Source of the DNA: Oryzicola mucosus
GTDB taxonomy: Bacteria > Pseudomonadota > Alphaproteobacteria > Rhizobiales > Rhizobiaceae
NCBI RefSeq assembly: GCF_014534685.1
Contig: NZ_JACVVX010000004.1
Coordinates: forward strand, 62,001-126,000
Direction of reading: 5' to 3'
DNA: 64,000 nucleotides
Shown: piece after piece, positions 56,100 to 64,000 of the stretch
How positions within the stretch are numbered: the stretch's first letter is position 1
Layout of the letters: every line of letters starts with the position of its first letter
Made by a program: the position numbers and the translations under genes
The notes under the pieces: generated by a model
Seen by the model: only the letters and a program-made list of their open reading frames with translations
What the model was told of the DNA's origin: nothing
Databases searched by the model: none

Positions 56100-57257
56100 T
56101 TATCGTTTGTGGCCTCGGTCGAGCCGGTTTTCCATGTAGATGGAGTAACGCGACATGCCGAAACAGAAGATCCAGAATACGAACCCGGCAAAGACCAACC
56201 CCGTCATCGGTGTCTGAGGCGAAATCCAGGTCGGGTCCGAGAAGTTGCGGCGGACGGCGCCGAGCAGGTCGAACATGTTGACGATGTAGACCAGGCTGGT
56301 GTCCTTGAACAAACCGATGAAGGTGTTGACGATGCCGGGGATGACCAGCTTCAGCGCCTGGGGCAGGATGATCAGCCGCATCTTCTGCCAGTAATTCAAC
56401 CCGAGCGAGTCCGCGCCCTCATATTGGCCCTTCGGCATCGCCTGCAGGCCGCCGCGGATCACCTCGGCCATATAGGCAGAGGCAAAGATCGAAACACCGA
56501 TCAGGACGCAGAGGAAGTCGTCGGGCTTCATGCTATTGGGCATGAACAGCGGCAACATCTTCGTCGCCATGAACAGCACCGTGATCAGCGGCACGCCGCG
56601 CACCATCTCGATGAAGATGACGCTGAGCATCTTGATCACCGGCAGTTCAGACTTGCGACCGAGCGCCAGCAGCACACCCATCGGCAGCGACACGACAATG
56701 CCGACATAGGACAGGATGATGGTGACCATGAAGCCGCCCCACTCACGGGTTGGCACGTAACGCAGGCCGAACGTGCCGCCAATGAACAGGAAATAGCCCA
56801 CGATCGGCAACACGCCGAACAGCAGGATCGCGTTCAACGCTTTGTAGGGTGCGCGCGGGATTAGGAATGGCACGATCAGCGCCACCAGCATCGCCCCGCA
56901 CAGGATCACCCGCCAGCGTTCGGCCAGCGGGTAGTTGTTGAACATGAACTGGCCGAACTTCGCCCAGACGAAGGCCCAGCAGGCGCCTGCCCAGCCGTCG
57001 GGCTGAACCCCGCCCTGCGCCACGGTGGCGCAGACGCTGCGGTCCGAACCGGTCCACTGGGCGTTGATGAACACCCAGGACAGGATGGGCGGCAGGAAGT
57101 AGGCGATCACAAGCAGGCCGAAGATCGTCAGGACGCTGTCGAGCGGGCTGGCGAAGAGGTTGGTGCGGATCCAATGGACCGGCCCATGTTGCGAAGCTGG
57201 AGGCGGCAGCGGCTGCTCCAACTCCTTGCGGACGTAGACGAAATCCGTAGCAGACAT
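56100..57257 (-). CDS. aapM: General L-amino acid ABC transporter permease AapM
   Basis: A 385-residue permease with an unusually long N-terminal part characteristic of AapM/BztC, then the HisM-type permease domain ([42 protein letters not shown]) and the EAA loop [29 protein letters not shown]. The ATG at 57257 lies 14 bases after the aapQ stop. It pairs with AapQ in the membrane. Confidence 0.95.
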   Translation of the reverse strand: MSATDFVYVRKELEQPLPPPASQHGPVHWIRTNLFASPLDSVLTIFGLLVIAYFLPPILSWVFINAQWTGSDRSVCATVAQGGVQPDGWAGACWAFVWAKFGQFMFNNYPLAERWRVILCGAMLVALIVPFLIPRAPYKALNAILLFGVLPIVGYFLFIGGTFGLRYVPTREWGGFMVTIILSYVGIVVSLPMGVLLALGRKSELPVIKMLSVIFIEMVRGVPLITVLFMATKMLPLFMPNSMKPDDFLCVLIGVSIFASAYMAEVIRGGLQAMPKGQYEGADSLGLNYWQKMRLIILPQALKLVIPGIVNTFIGLFKDTSLVYIVNMFDLLGAVRRNFSDPTWISPQTPMTGLVFAGFVFWIFCFGMSRYSIYMENRLDRGHKR

Positions 57258-57270
57258 CTCTACCCCCTTC

Positions 57271-58458
57271 TCAGCGTTCGACAAGCGCGACGCGCGTGTT
57301 GAACCAGTTCATGAACACCGACGTCAGCAGGCTGATCGTGAGGTAGACCACCATCCAGATCGCGACGATCTGGATCGAGTTGCCGCTCTTGTTCAGGATG
57401 GTGCCGCCGACCGAGACGAGATCGGGATAGCCGACCGCGATGGCGAGCGAAGAGTTCTTCGTCAGATTGAGATACTGGCTGGTCAGCGGCGGCACGATGA
57501 TGCGCATCGCCTGTGGTATGACCACCAGACGCGTCGTGGTGCCCGAACGGATGCCCAAGGCGTGGGCCGCCTCGGATTGACCGCGGCCGACGCCACGAAT
57601 ACCGGCCCTGACGATCTCTGCGATGAACGAAGCCGTATAGAGCGACAGGGACAGATAGAGCGCGAGGAATTCCGGTCCAATGGCGAAACCGCCGGAGGTC
57701 TGGAACGCGCCCAGAACCGGCACGTCGAAGGACAGTGGGAAGCCGGTCACGACCATCGCCAGCAAGATCAGGCCTACAAACAGGCCGAGATTGATCCAGA
57801 GTACCGGCAACCGTTGCCCGGTCGCCATCTGGCGCGCGCTGGCCCGCCGGGCAACAAAGATCGCCATGGCAATCGCAATTACGAAGGCAAGCCCGACCAG
57901 CCATGCCCCCTCGCCCCAAACAGGCCTGGGAATGGACAGGCCGCGGTTGCTGAGCAGCGAGCCGAATGGCAGATTGATGCTATCGCGCGGCTGCGGCAGG
58001 ATGGCGAGAACACCGAGATACCAGAAGAAGATGACCAGCAGCGGCGGGATATTCCGAAACACCTCGACATAGACGGTACAGATTTTCCGGATCAACCAGT
58101 TGCGCGAAAGCCGCCCGATGCCGACGATGAAGCCCACCAGCGTCGCGGTGACGATACCAACCGCTGCCACAAGCAGCGTGTTGAGCAGGCCGACCTGCAG
58201 GGCATCGGTGTAGGTGGAATCCGAGCTGTAAGGGATAAGCGCCTGGCCGATATCGAAACCGGCGCGTTCGTTGAGAAAACCGAAGGAGATGTTTCGGCCG
58301 GCTCGCGCAAGGTTATCCAGCGTGTTTTGGACGAACCAGTAGATAAGCGCCAGGATGCCGAAGAAGACGACACACTGGAAGACGATGCCGCGCACCACCG
58401 GATTGTAGATGAGAGAGGTGCGGTCGCCATCATCCTTGATGGCATTCACAGAAGCCAT
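57271..58458 (-). CDS. aapQ: General L-amino acid ABC transporter permease AapQ
   Basis: A 395-residue permease. N-terminal [41 protein letters not shown] is AapQ/BztB-like; the permease domain has [17 protein letters not shown] and the EAA loop [26 protein letters not shown]. It is separated from aapJ by 79 bases that contain an 11-bp hairpin, which probably sets a lower level of permease than of binding protein. Confidence 0.95.
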   Translation of the reverse strand: MASVNAIKDDGDRTSLIYNPVVRGIVFQCVVFFGILALIYWFVQNTLDNLARAGRNISFGFLNERAGFDIGQALIPYSSDSTYTDALQVGLLNTLLVAAVGIVTATLVGFIVGIGRLSRNWLIRKICTVYVEVFRNIPPLLVIFFWYLGVLAILPQPRDSINLPFGSLLSNRGLSIPRPVWGEGAWLVGLAFVIAIAMAIFVARRASARQMATGQRLPVLWINLGLFVGLILLAMVVTGFPLSFDVPVLGAFQTSGGFAIGPEFLALYLSLSLYTASFIAEIVRAGIRGVGRGQSEAAHALGIRSGTTTRLVVIPQAMRIIVPPLTSQYLNLTKNSSLAIAVGYPDLVSVGGTILNKSGNSIQIVAIWMVVYLTISLLTSVFMNWFNTRVALVER

Positions 58459-58483
58459 TGGATGTTCCCATTCGCTGAGTGAT

Positions 58484-58513
58484 GTCGAAGGGCGGTTCCC
58501 CGCGCCCTTCGAC
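58484..58513 (-). other. Intercistronic hairpin between aapJ and aapQ
   Basis: Perfect 11-bp inverted repeat GTCGAAGGGCG/CGCCCTTCGAC with an eight-base loop and no T tract. It is best read as an mRNA-stabilising or attenuating structure giving more binding protein than permease. Confidence 0.8.
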
Positions 58514-58537
58514 CTTTATATGCTTTTTAGCTCAGGC

Positions 58538-59566
58538 TCAGCGGATCGGAGGTGCGTATTGGATGCCGCCCTTGGTCCACAGCGCGTTCAGGCCGCGTGC
58601 GATCTTGAGCGGGCTTCCGGCGCCGATGTTGCGCTCAAAGATCTCGCCGTAGTTGCCCACGCCCTTCACGATGTTGACGACCCAATCTTCCGACAAGCCA
58701 AGGTCGGTGCCGAACTTGGAATTGGCTTCACCGCCCAGCATGCGCTTGATTTCAGGATTGGCCGAGCCCTTCATTTCCTCGACATTGGCCTGGGTGATGC
58801 CGAGTTCCTCAGCGTCAACCAGGGCGAAACCTACCCACTTGACGATGTCGAACCACTGGTCGTCGCCCTGGCGGACGAGCGGGCCGAGCGGCTCCTTGGA
58901 GATGATTTCGGGAAGAACGACGTGGTCGTCCGGAGCGGTCAGCGACAGACGGATGGCGTAAAGGCCGGACTGGTCGGTGGTGTAGACGTCGCAACGGCCC
59001 GAATCATAGGCGGCGTTGACCTCTTCGAGCTTTTCGAAGACCACCGGGTTGTACTGCAGATTGTTGGCCTTGAAATAGTCGGCGAGGTTGAGCTCGGTCG
59101 TGGTGCCGGTCTGCACGCAGACAGCGGCGCCAGAAAGCTGGAGGGCCGAGTTCACGCCGGGAATTTTCTTGGCGTTGATCATGAAGCCCTGGCCGTCATA
59201 ATAGTTGATGCCAGTAAAGTTGAACTTCAGCGACGAGTCGCGGCTGAGCGTCCAGGTCGAATTGCGAGCCAAAAGATCGATGCTGCCATTGGCAAGCAGT
59301 TCAAAGCGGTCCTTCGCGCTGGTCGGCGTGTACTCGACCTTGTTCGGATCGTTGAAGATCGCAGCCGCTACCGCGCGGCAATAATCGACGTCGAAGCCGG
59401 AATACTCTCCCTTGTCGTTCGGAGCGGCAAAACCTGCCAGGCCGGTGTTGACACCGCACTTCAATGTGCCGCGCGCCTTCACGTCGTCCAGCGTCGCTGC
59501 GGAAGCAGCCGTGGCGGCGATGCTGAGAATAGCCGCGCTGATGATGCCCGTTGCAATGTGTTTCAT
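58538..59566 (-). CDS. aapJ: General L-amino acid ABC transporter substrate-binding protein AapJ
   Basis: Periplasmic binding protein of 342 residues. The signal peptide (GIISAAILSIAATAASAA) is cleaved before TLDDVKARGTLKCGVNTGLAGF; YSGFDVDYCRAVAAAIF and the ligand region STWTLSRDSSLKFNFTGINYYDG fit the family. First gene of the aap operon. The ATG at 59566 is chosen from the signal peptide. A sigma-54-like element lies about 100 bases upstream. Confidence 0.95.
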   Translation of the reverse strand: MKHIATGIISAAILSIAATAASAATLDDVKARGTLKCGVNTGLAGFAAPNDKGEYSGFDVDYCRAVAAAIFNDPNKVEYTPTSAKDRFELLANGSIDLLARNSTWTLSRDSSLKFNFTGINYYDGQGFMINAKKIPGVNSALQLSGAAVCVQTGTTTELNLADYFKANNLQYNPVVFEKLEEVNAAYDSGRCDVYTTDQSGLYAIRLSLTAPDDHVVLPEIISKEPLGPLVRQGDDQWFDIVKWVGFALVDAEELGITQANVEEMKGSANPEIKRMLGGEANSKFGTDLGLSEDWVVNIVKGVGNYGEIFERNIGAGSPLKIARGLNALWTKGGIQYAPPIR

Positions 59567-59983
59567 GACCCACGAACCCTTTTCTGTTTTTCGGGCTTTG
59601 CCCGTTCTTCTTTGGTGAAGACAACTCCCCTTGCCAGCCCGGCTTGCCGGACCAGCCGCATTGCAAGCAATGCAAATGCCGGCCTCACATTCACGAATTC
59701 CATCGAAGGCGATATTGTCGGTGAGGTCAAGTCGGAAACATGGCCAATACTGCGGCAGCTTTTTACGCTGGGGAAGCAGATTTTCCAGGACTGCCTTGGA
59801 CTGAGACAGGCTGGCGATTTTTTGACCCTTTACCTGCCGATCTTTCAGGCAGACATATCCTTTGCGAGGCAAAGACTTAAGCGGCTGCGTCAAACCTTTT
59901 AGCCGTCCACACCAGCTTGCATGCACTGCTCTGCCGAACTATCCCTGTCGTCCTCAAGTGCATTGCAAACAGGATCGGAATTC
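59567..59983. other. Intergenic region between divergent aapJ and metC
   Basis: A 417-base region without a supported gene. It holds a GCATTGC/GCAATGC inverted repeat at 59658-59673, a CGGGC-TTT-GCCCG hairpin near 59600, and promoters for both operons. The open frame that extends aapJ upstream lacks a ribosome site and signal sequence. Confidence 0.6.
59666..59681 (-). promoter_or_regulatory. Candidate sigma-54 promoter of the aap operon
   Basis: On the minus strand CGGCATTTGCATTGCT has the GG-N10-GC spacing of -24/-12 promoters, with CGGCA for TGGCA and an intact TTGCT. It would place the transcript start roughly 87 bases before the aapJ ATG. Nitrogen control of aap in rhizobia makes this plausible, but it rests on one imperfect match. 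Confidence 0.4.
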
Positions 59984-61162
59984 ATGGCCGGACAGAGCAG
60001 CAGGATCAAGGGCGTCAATTCGAAGCTCGCCCACACGGGAAACAAGCCCGACGAGTTCTTCGGTTTCGTCAATCCGCCGGTCGTGCATGCCTCGACGGTG
60101 CTGTTTCCCGATGCGGCCACCATGGCGTCGCGCAGCCAGAAATATGTCTATGGCACGCGCGGAACGCCCACCACCGACGCGCTGGCCACCGCCATCGACG
60201 CCTTGGAAGGGTCCGCGGGAACCATCATCGTGCCGTCAGGCCTGGCCGCTGTGACGATTCCTCTGCTGGCCTTCCTTTCCGCCGGCGACCATGTGCTGAT
60301 CGTCGATTCCGTCTATTCCCCAACCCGCAACTTCGCCAACACCATGTTGAAGCGGCTGGGCGTCGAAGTCGAATATTACGAGCCGCTCATCGGCGCCGGC
60401 ATCGCTGATTTGATCAAGCCCAACACCAAGGTCGTCTTCACCGAATCGCCGGGTTCGAACACGTTCGAGATGCAGGACATTCCCGCTATTGCAGACGCGG
60501 CGCACAAGGCGGGCGCTGTCGTGATGATGGACAACACCTGGGCGACGCCGGTCTATTTCAAGCCGCTCGATTATGGCGTTGATATCTCCATCCACGCCGC
60601 AACGAAATACCCCGCGGGTCACTCGGATGTTCTTCTGGGAACCGTGTCGGCGAATGAACAGCACTGGCCGAAGCTGCACGAGACGTTCATCACGCTGGGT
60701 TGCTGCGCCGCACCCGACGATGTCTACCAGGTTTTACGCGGGCTGCGGACCATGGGCATTCGCCTGGAGCATCACCAGAAAAGCACGCTCGAAATCGCTC
60801 GCTGGCTGGAAACCCAGCCCAGCGTGTCGCGGGTTCTGCACCCGGCCTTGGAAAGCCATCCCGGACATACGCTGTGGAAGCGCGACTTCTCAGGCTCGAG
60901 CGGGATCTTCTCGATCGTGCTGAAGGGCGGCGGCAAAGCCAAGGCGCACGCTTTCCTCGACGCGCTGGAAGTCTTCGGGCTTGGCTATTCCTGGGGCGGG
61001 TACGAAAGCCTGGCCGTGCACGTGAATATCGATGACCGGACCGTGGCCAACGGACCATATGAGGGGCCAATCCTGCGCCTGCAGATCGGCCTTGAGGATG
61101 TCGAAGACTTGAAAGAGGACATAGCTGCGGCCCTTGCGGCGGCCGAGGCGGTGGCGGAATAG
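59984..61162 (+). CDS. metC: Cystathionine beta-lyase
   Basis: PLP enzyme of 392 residues from the Cys/Met metabolism family, splitting cystathionine to homocysteine, pyruvate and ammonia. Y56 and R59 occur in KYVYGTRGTPTTDAL, the PLP-binding Lys208 in SIHAATKYPAGHSD, and MMDNTWATPVYFKPLDYGVD precedes it. The ATG at 59984 is chosen from conservation; an extension of 21 residues is unlikely. It is divergent from aapJ, the metC-aap arrangement I recall from rhizobia. Confidence 0.92.
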   Translation: MAGQSSRIKGVNSKLAHTGNKPDEFFGFVNPPVVHASTVLFPDAATMASRSQKYVYGTRGTPTTDALATAIDALEGSAGTIIVPSGLAAVTIPLLAFLSAGDHVLIVDSVYSPTRNFANTMLKRLGVEVEYYEPLIGAGIADLIKPNTKVVFTESPGSNTFEMQDIPAIADAAHKAGAVVMMDNTWATPVYFKPLDYGVDISIHAATKYPAGHSDVLLGTVSANEQHWPKLHETFITLGCCAAPDDVYQVLRGLRTMGIRLEHHQKSTLEIARWLETQPSVSRVLHPALESHPGHTLWKRDFSGSSGIFSIVLKGGGKAKAHAFLDALEVFGLGYSWGGYESLAVHVNIDDRTVANGPYEGPILRLQIGLEDVEDLKEDIAAALAAAEAVAE

Positions 61163-61341
61163 CAGGCACCGCGAGGCTGCCGTCGCGGGTCGAGATTGCT
61201 GAAGAATCATCCAGCTTCAGTGGCGGGAGTTGCGTCCGTACGCTTGGGAACAGTATTTCCAGCCGTTGGTGCGGCTGCGGAAAGAATTGGGGTCCCCGGT
61301 GCGCAATCCTCTCTCGCCCAGGGTTCAGCACACTACTTTGA

Positions 61342-62784
61342 TTACGATGACATCGGCAGGGGCGATCTTGTTCGGGGAGTGATTTTTTCGACATAGGCCA
61401 ACTTGAATATTGCATATGCCTGCGCGATTGCCCCTGCCGCAGCAAGCACGAAGAAAATGTAGACGATAATTGGCGGGAACCCGATTTCGGCTGCTCCCGC
61501 CAAATAGTCGTTGAAACTGTTGCCTGACCTCATGTCCGATGTCGCTGAAACGTACCAGATAACGTTCCCGATCGACCCAAGCCATCCGGCAATGATCAAT
61601 GCTGTCGCGCCAAACGGAGATAATGGCGCATAGATCGTCGCGGCATACCCGGCGGCGAGCGCCACAACTATCGTGCTTGGCAGCATGTAACGCACGTTGA
61701 GGGAACCATAGCCCTTCGCATGCCAGATAATGAACAGGATATTGATGGCGAACATGGCCATGCAAAGGGCCACGATCGCCTTATCCTGTATCGTTTTCTT
61801 GCGGAATGAGACGACGAACAGCCCAAAGAGGATGGTGCAAGACACCACCCATGAGGCTGTGATGTTATAGGCGCCCCAACGCTCCCAGGGGTTGCCGTAC
61901 ATCCGGCTCAGAACATTCGTGTAGACACGAATATCTGTGATCGTGTTCCACAGGCCCTGCAATTTGCGGCCTTGGGCTTTGGCCACCCAAGACTGGTCGG
62001 CTTTTCGGTACCAAGAGCCGCTTTCCAGATAGTTTCCATAGTAAAACCAGCCGCTGGCGACCGCAACGCCGAGGACAATGACGCAGCAATACAGCAATCC
62101 TCGTCGAAGCCCATGCCGCCGGTCTTCTGAAAATACCGTCGTCGTCCACAAAACGACGCATAGGGACAAGGCGAACATGCCGACGAAAGTCGCCCTCGAT
62201 GCCATCCCCATAGCGCAGACCAGTGCGAGCCGGGCGACGTATCGAGGTTGCACTCCGCGTCGTATGATCAGAGCGCAGAGACCGATCGCGAGCGTTGACG
62301 TGAGAACGGCCGCCACATCGTTCATAACGTCTCCCGACACCTTGACGAACGGCGTCCAGGCGGCGGCGAAAGCACCGACGGTCATGGTGATTTTTGGGGA
62401 TTGGCTAACAGCCCAGGCTGTCCAGAAGAACGCGGCAACACATCCGACACCAACAAGAAACGTCAACAGCCGCGCCGCCATGACGCCAGAGCGCCAGTCG
62501 CCCCATTCAACGGTGGCGCCCACGGTTGGCGCGAGAAAGGCATAATAAAGCGGCGGGTGATGCGAGACATATTGCGGCTTCATCCTGAAGTTTTCGCCGC
62601 CGGTATTTATGGGTATTTTGGTCCCGTCGTTCCAGTCCGGGAACCGGCCCTGCGAAAGCTGCCATGCGTAGTCGAGGTGCAACAGCGAATCGTCAGATCC
62701 TTTTATTGCGACCATATAAAGCCCAACCACGGCGACATAGGTCAGGAAGACGCCGAGCATGCCAATGGCCATCAGTCGTTTCAT
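61342..62784 (-). CDS. GT-C-like polytopic membrane protein (glycosyltransferase family 39/83-type)
   Basis: A 480-residue membrane protein with about ten to twelve helices. A large first periplasmic loop has the HHPPLYYAFL segment and upstream acidic residues that GT-C glycosyltransferases using polyprenyl-phosphate sugars usually show. There is no recognised acceptor. GC content is lower than that of its neighbours and it stands alone, so horizontal acquisition is likely. A 7-bp inverted repeat GACATTT/AAATGTC lies 27-47 bases upstream of its start. Confidence 0.65.
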   Translation of the reverse strand: MKRLMAIGMLGVFLTYVAVVGLYMVAIKGSDDSLLHLDYAWQLSQGRFPDWNDGTKIPINTGGENFRMKPQYVSHHPPLYYAFLAPTVGATVEWGDWRSGVMAARLLTFLVGVGCVAAFFWTAWAVSQSPKITMTVGAFAAAWTPFVKVSGDVMNDVAAVLTSTLAIGLCALIIRRGVQPRYVARLALVCAMGMASRATFVGMFALSLCVVLWTTTVFSEDRRHGLRRGLLYCCVIVLGVAVASGWFYYGNYLESGSWYRKADQSWVAKAQGRKLQGLWNTITDIRVYTNVLSRMYGNPWERWGAYNITASWVVSCTILFGLFVVSFRKKTIQDKAIVALCMAMFAINILFIIWHAKGYGSLNVRYMLPSTIVVALAAGYAATIYAPLSPFGATALIIAGWLGSIGNVIWYVSATSDMRSGNSFNDYLAGAAEIGFPPIIVYIFFVLAAAGAIAQAYAIFKLAYVEKITPRTRSPLPMSS

Positions 62785-62975
62785 GCGAACGCCCCAGAAG
62801 CTGCATTCATGACATTTTTCAAAGAAATGTCCTTGGGGTTTCTGCGTCCATCCCTAAAAAGCCGCGGTCTTATCCAAAAAAGTTAACGGCTCGAAGCTAG
62901 AGGAACAGTCTATTTCCCCGCACCCTGTATCCGAAGCCCCGTACTTTATTGAAAAGTCTGCGAAAAAGTGAGGTG

Positions 62976-63052
62976 TGGCGATCCCGACAGGATTCGAACC
63001 TGTGACCATCGGCTTAGAAGGCCGGTGCTCTATCCAGCTGAGCTACGGGACC
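62976..63052 (-). tRNA. tRNA-Arg (anticodon TCT)
   Basis: A 77-base cloverleaf including an encoded CCA. Acceptor GGTCCCG/CGGGATC (one G-T), D-stem GCTC/GAGC, anticodon stem CCGGC around CTTCTAA with anticodon TCT, T-arm ACAGG-TTCGAAT-CCTGT. Confidence 0.97.
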
Positions 63053-63101
63053 GCAACCGGCGCTCGCCGGTGGTTGTGGCATCGATGACGCCATCAAACT
63101 C

Positions 63102-63407
63102 TTAGTGCGTCCAGGGTATCTTACGGTCGAACCTGAAATTATCCGAATAGGACACCTGTCGACGCACCGGCTGCTTGGGCTCCTGGATACGATAGCCGAT
63201 ACCTTGCTTTTCGGCGTAGGCAATAGCCTCTTCGCGGGTTTCGAAGCTGAGGCGGATCTGGCGCTTCATGTCGCGGGATGTCGTGTAGCCCATCAGCGGA
63301 TCGATCGTCTTGGGAACTTCCGGTTCGAATTCGAGCACCCACTGCCCCGTCTTGGCTTTGCCGGACTGCATGGCTGTTTTGGCGGGGCTGAATATGCGAG
63401 CGGACAT
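63102..63407 (-). CDS. ETC complex I subunit (NDUFS4/NUYM-like)
   Basis: A 101-residue protein of the NDUFS4 family (PF04800), an accessory subunit of NADH dehydrogenase found in alphaproteobacteria and mitochondria. Typical: ARIFSPAKTAMQSGKAKTGQWVLEFEP, DPLMGYTTSRDMKRQIRLSFETREEAIAYAEKQG, and the C-terminal YSDNFRFDRKIPWTH. Start at 63407 from family length; the in-frame upstream part is not conserved-looking. It lies between two tRNA genes. Confidence 0.94.
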   Translation of the reverse strand: MSARIFSPAKTAMQSGKAKTGQWVLEFEPEVPKTIDPLMGYTTSRDMKRQIRLSFETREEAIAYAEKQGIGYRIQEPKQPVRRQVSYSDNFRFDRKIPWTH

Positions 63408-63548
63408 TGCTACCTCTTGTCTACAGCCCGCAGCGACGGGCTCTGGGATGGTCATTACTGCGCAAATGCCGCCGCTGCAAGACACCGATGTTTTTTGCCC
63501 TTGCCATGTCAACGCGAACCCACTAGGCACATCTCCACCGAAACGGTC

Positions 63549-63625
63549 CGGAGTGTAGCGCAGCCTGGTAGCGCACCTGATTTGGGATCAGGGGGTCGTA
63601 GGTTCGAATCCTATCACTCCGACCA
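63549..63625 (+). tRNA. tRNA-Pro (anticodon TGG)
   Basis: A 77-base cloverleaf with encoded CCA. Acceptor CGGAGTG/CACTCCG, D-stem GCGC/GCGC, anticodon stem CCTGA/TCAGG around TTTGGGA with anticodon TGG, T-arm GTAGG-TTCGAAT-CCTAT. Confidence 0.97.
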
Positions 63626-63727
63626 TCGGTTTTCCGAAATCGCAGATTTCCAAGTCAGCCGGAGAAATCTAAGGTCAATCGAACGCGCGCATCATGCGGT
63701 CGCGATATTCGGCACAGTCCAGCATTC

Positions 63728-63913
63728 CTACCTGTGAGACGGGTGCTCGCGAAACCGCATCACCGCAAGGTTTCGGTTAAGGGATGTCTCGGCGACGGAC
63801 AGCAGCGTATCGGTTTCGGTAAACAACTGGCTGGCTGGAAGCTTGCTGATGAGCGCCCGAAGCTTTCTCAGTTCTTTGTAAATCGTTTCGGCGTTCTGAA
63901 GTGTTGGCGACAT
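63728..63913 (-). CDS. Small hypothetical protein
   Basis: A 61-residue, mostly helical soluble protein (NAETIYKELRKLRALISKLPASQLFTETDTLLSVAETSL) that I do not recognise. GGGATGAA lies a few bases before the ATG. Codon use is plausible but the length is too small for certainty; the last 87 bases of the window beyond it hold nothing I can identify. Confidence 0.45.
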   Translation of the reverse strand: MSPTLQNAETIYKELRKLRALISKLPASQLFTETDTLLSVAETSLNRNLAVMRFREHPSHR

Positions 63914-64000
63914 TGCTTCATCCCTTGCAAGGGTTCAACCGGAGTCGTTACCGAAGGTTCCGTCGATATCGACAGTTCTGCGCGATTCTTGCGGAACGCG

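Overview
The window looks like the chromosome of a GC-rich alphaproteobacterium of the order Hyphomicrobiales (Rhizobiales), probably Phyllobacteriaceae (Mesorhizobium/Nitratireductor/Aquamicrobium-like). The indications are the gene families (DUF4170, DUF1344, TIGR01459 HAD, NDUFS4-like complex I subunit, an aapJQMP amino-acid ABC operon beside metC) and a palindromic repeat of the type common in mesorhizobial genomes. Most of it is ordinary core genome. The accessory-looking segment is about 21.6-35.3 kb.

Layout. 0-4.1 kb, minus strand: envelope and housekeeping genes (truncated waaA, a DUF374 acyltransferase-like protein, DUF4170, cysQ, pmbA/tldE). 4.3-10.5 kb: a MATE exporter, an operon of two M16 proteases plus a patatin lipase, a MarR regulator, a very AT-rich patch and a small exported DUF1344 protein. 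10.6-21.6 kb: rsmD, an Arg/Gly-rich pseudouridine synthase with a 70-residue repeat, tadA, a HAD protein, ribF, HdeD, MipA, then ileS behind a possible leader peptide/attenuator. ileS carries an in-frame palindromic element. A lipoprotein follows.

21.6-35.3 kb: a SorC-type regulator, a complete glucitol-family PTS (GutM, IIC, IIB, IIA and an HPr-Enzyme I fusion), a HAD hydrolase, and an operon of a COG4091/DXR-like (DRL) oxidoreductase with an acetoin-dehydrogenase-type E1 alpha, E1 beta and E2. No sorbitol-6-phosphate dehydrogenase is present. The PTS operon and the DRL-aco operon share a 15-bp promoter box. My main hypothesis is that this is one catabolic system. The PTS would import and phosphorylate 2-C-methyl-D-erythritol (or a 1-deoxyketose), DRL would run in the oxidative direction to give 1-deoxy-D-xylulose 5-phosphate, and the Aco enzyme would cleave that acetoin-like ketol to acetyl-CoA and glyceraldehyde 3-phosphate.

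35.5-55 kb: a CAP-domain lipoprotein, a marR-emrAB drug efflux operon, an L,D-transpeptidase, a VOC protein, CIRCE-controlled groESL, a cupin-MarR operon with two operators around its promoter, a patatin lipoprotein, CsbD, fumC, DoxX, an ICL/PEP-mutase family enzyme, ppk-ppx, a zinc-finger protein, an FAD monooxygenase and a TIGR02117 protein. 55-64 kb: aapJQMP with an intercistronic hairpin and a sigma-54-like promoter, divergent metC, a lower-GC GT-C-like membrane protein, tRNA-Arg(TCT), a complex I subunit, tRNA-Pro(TGG) and a small unknown gene.
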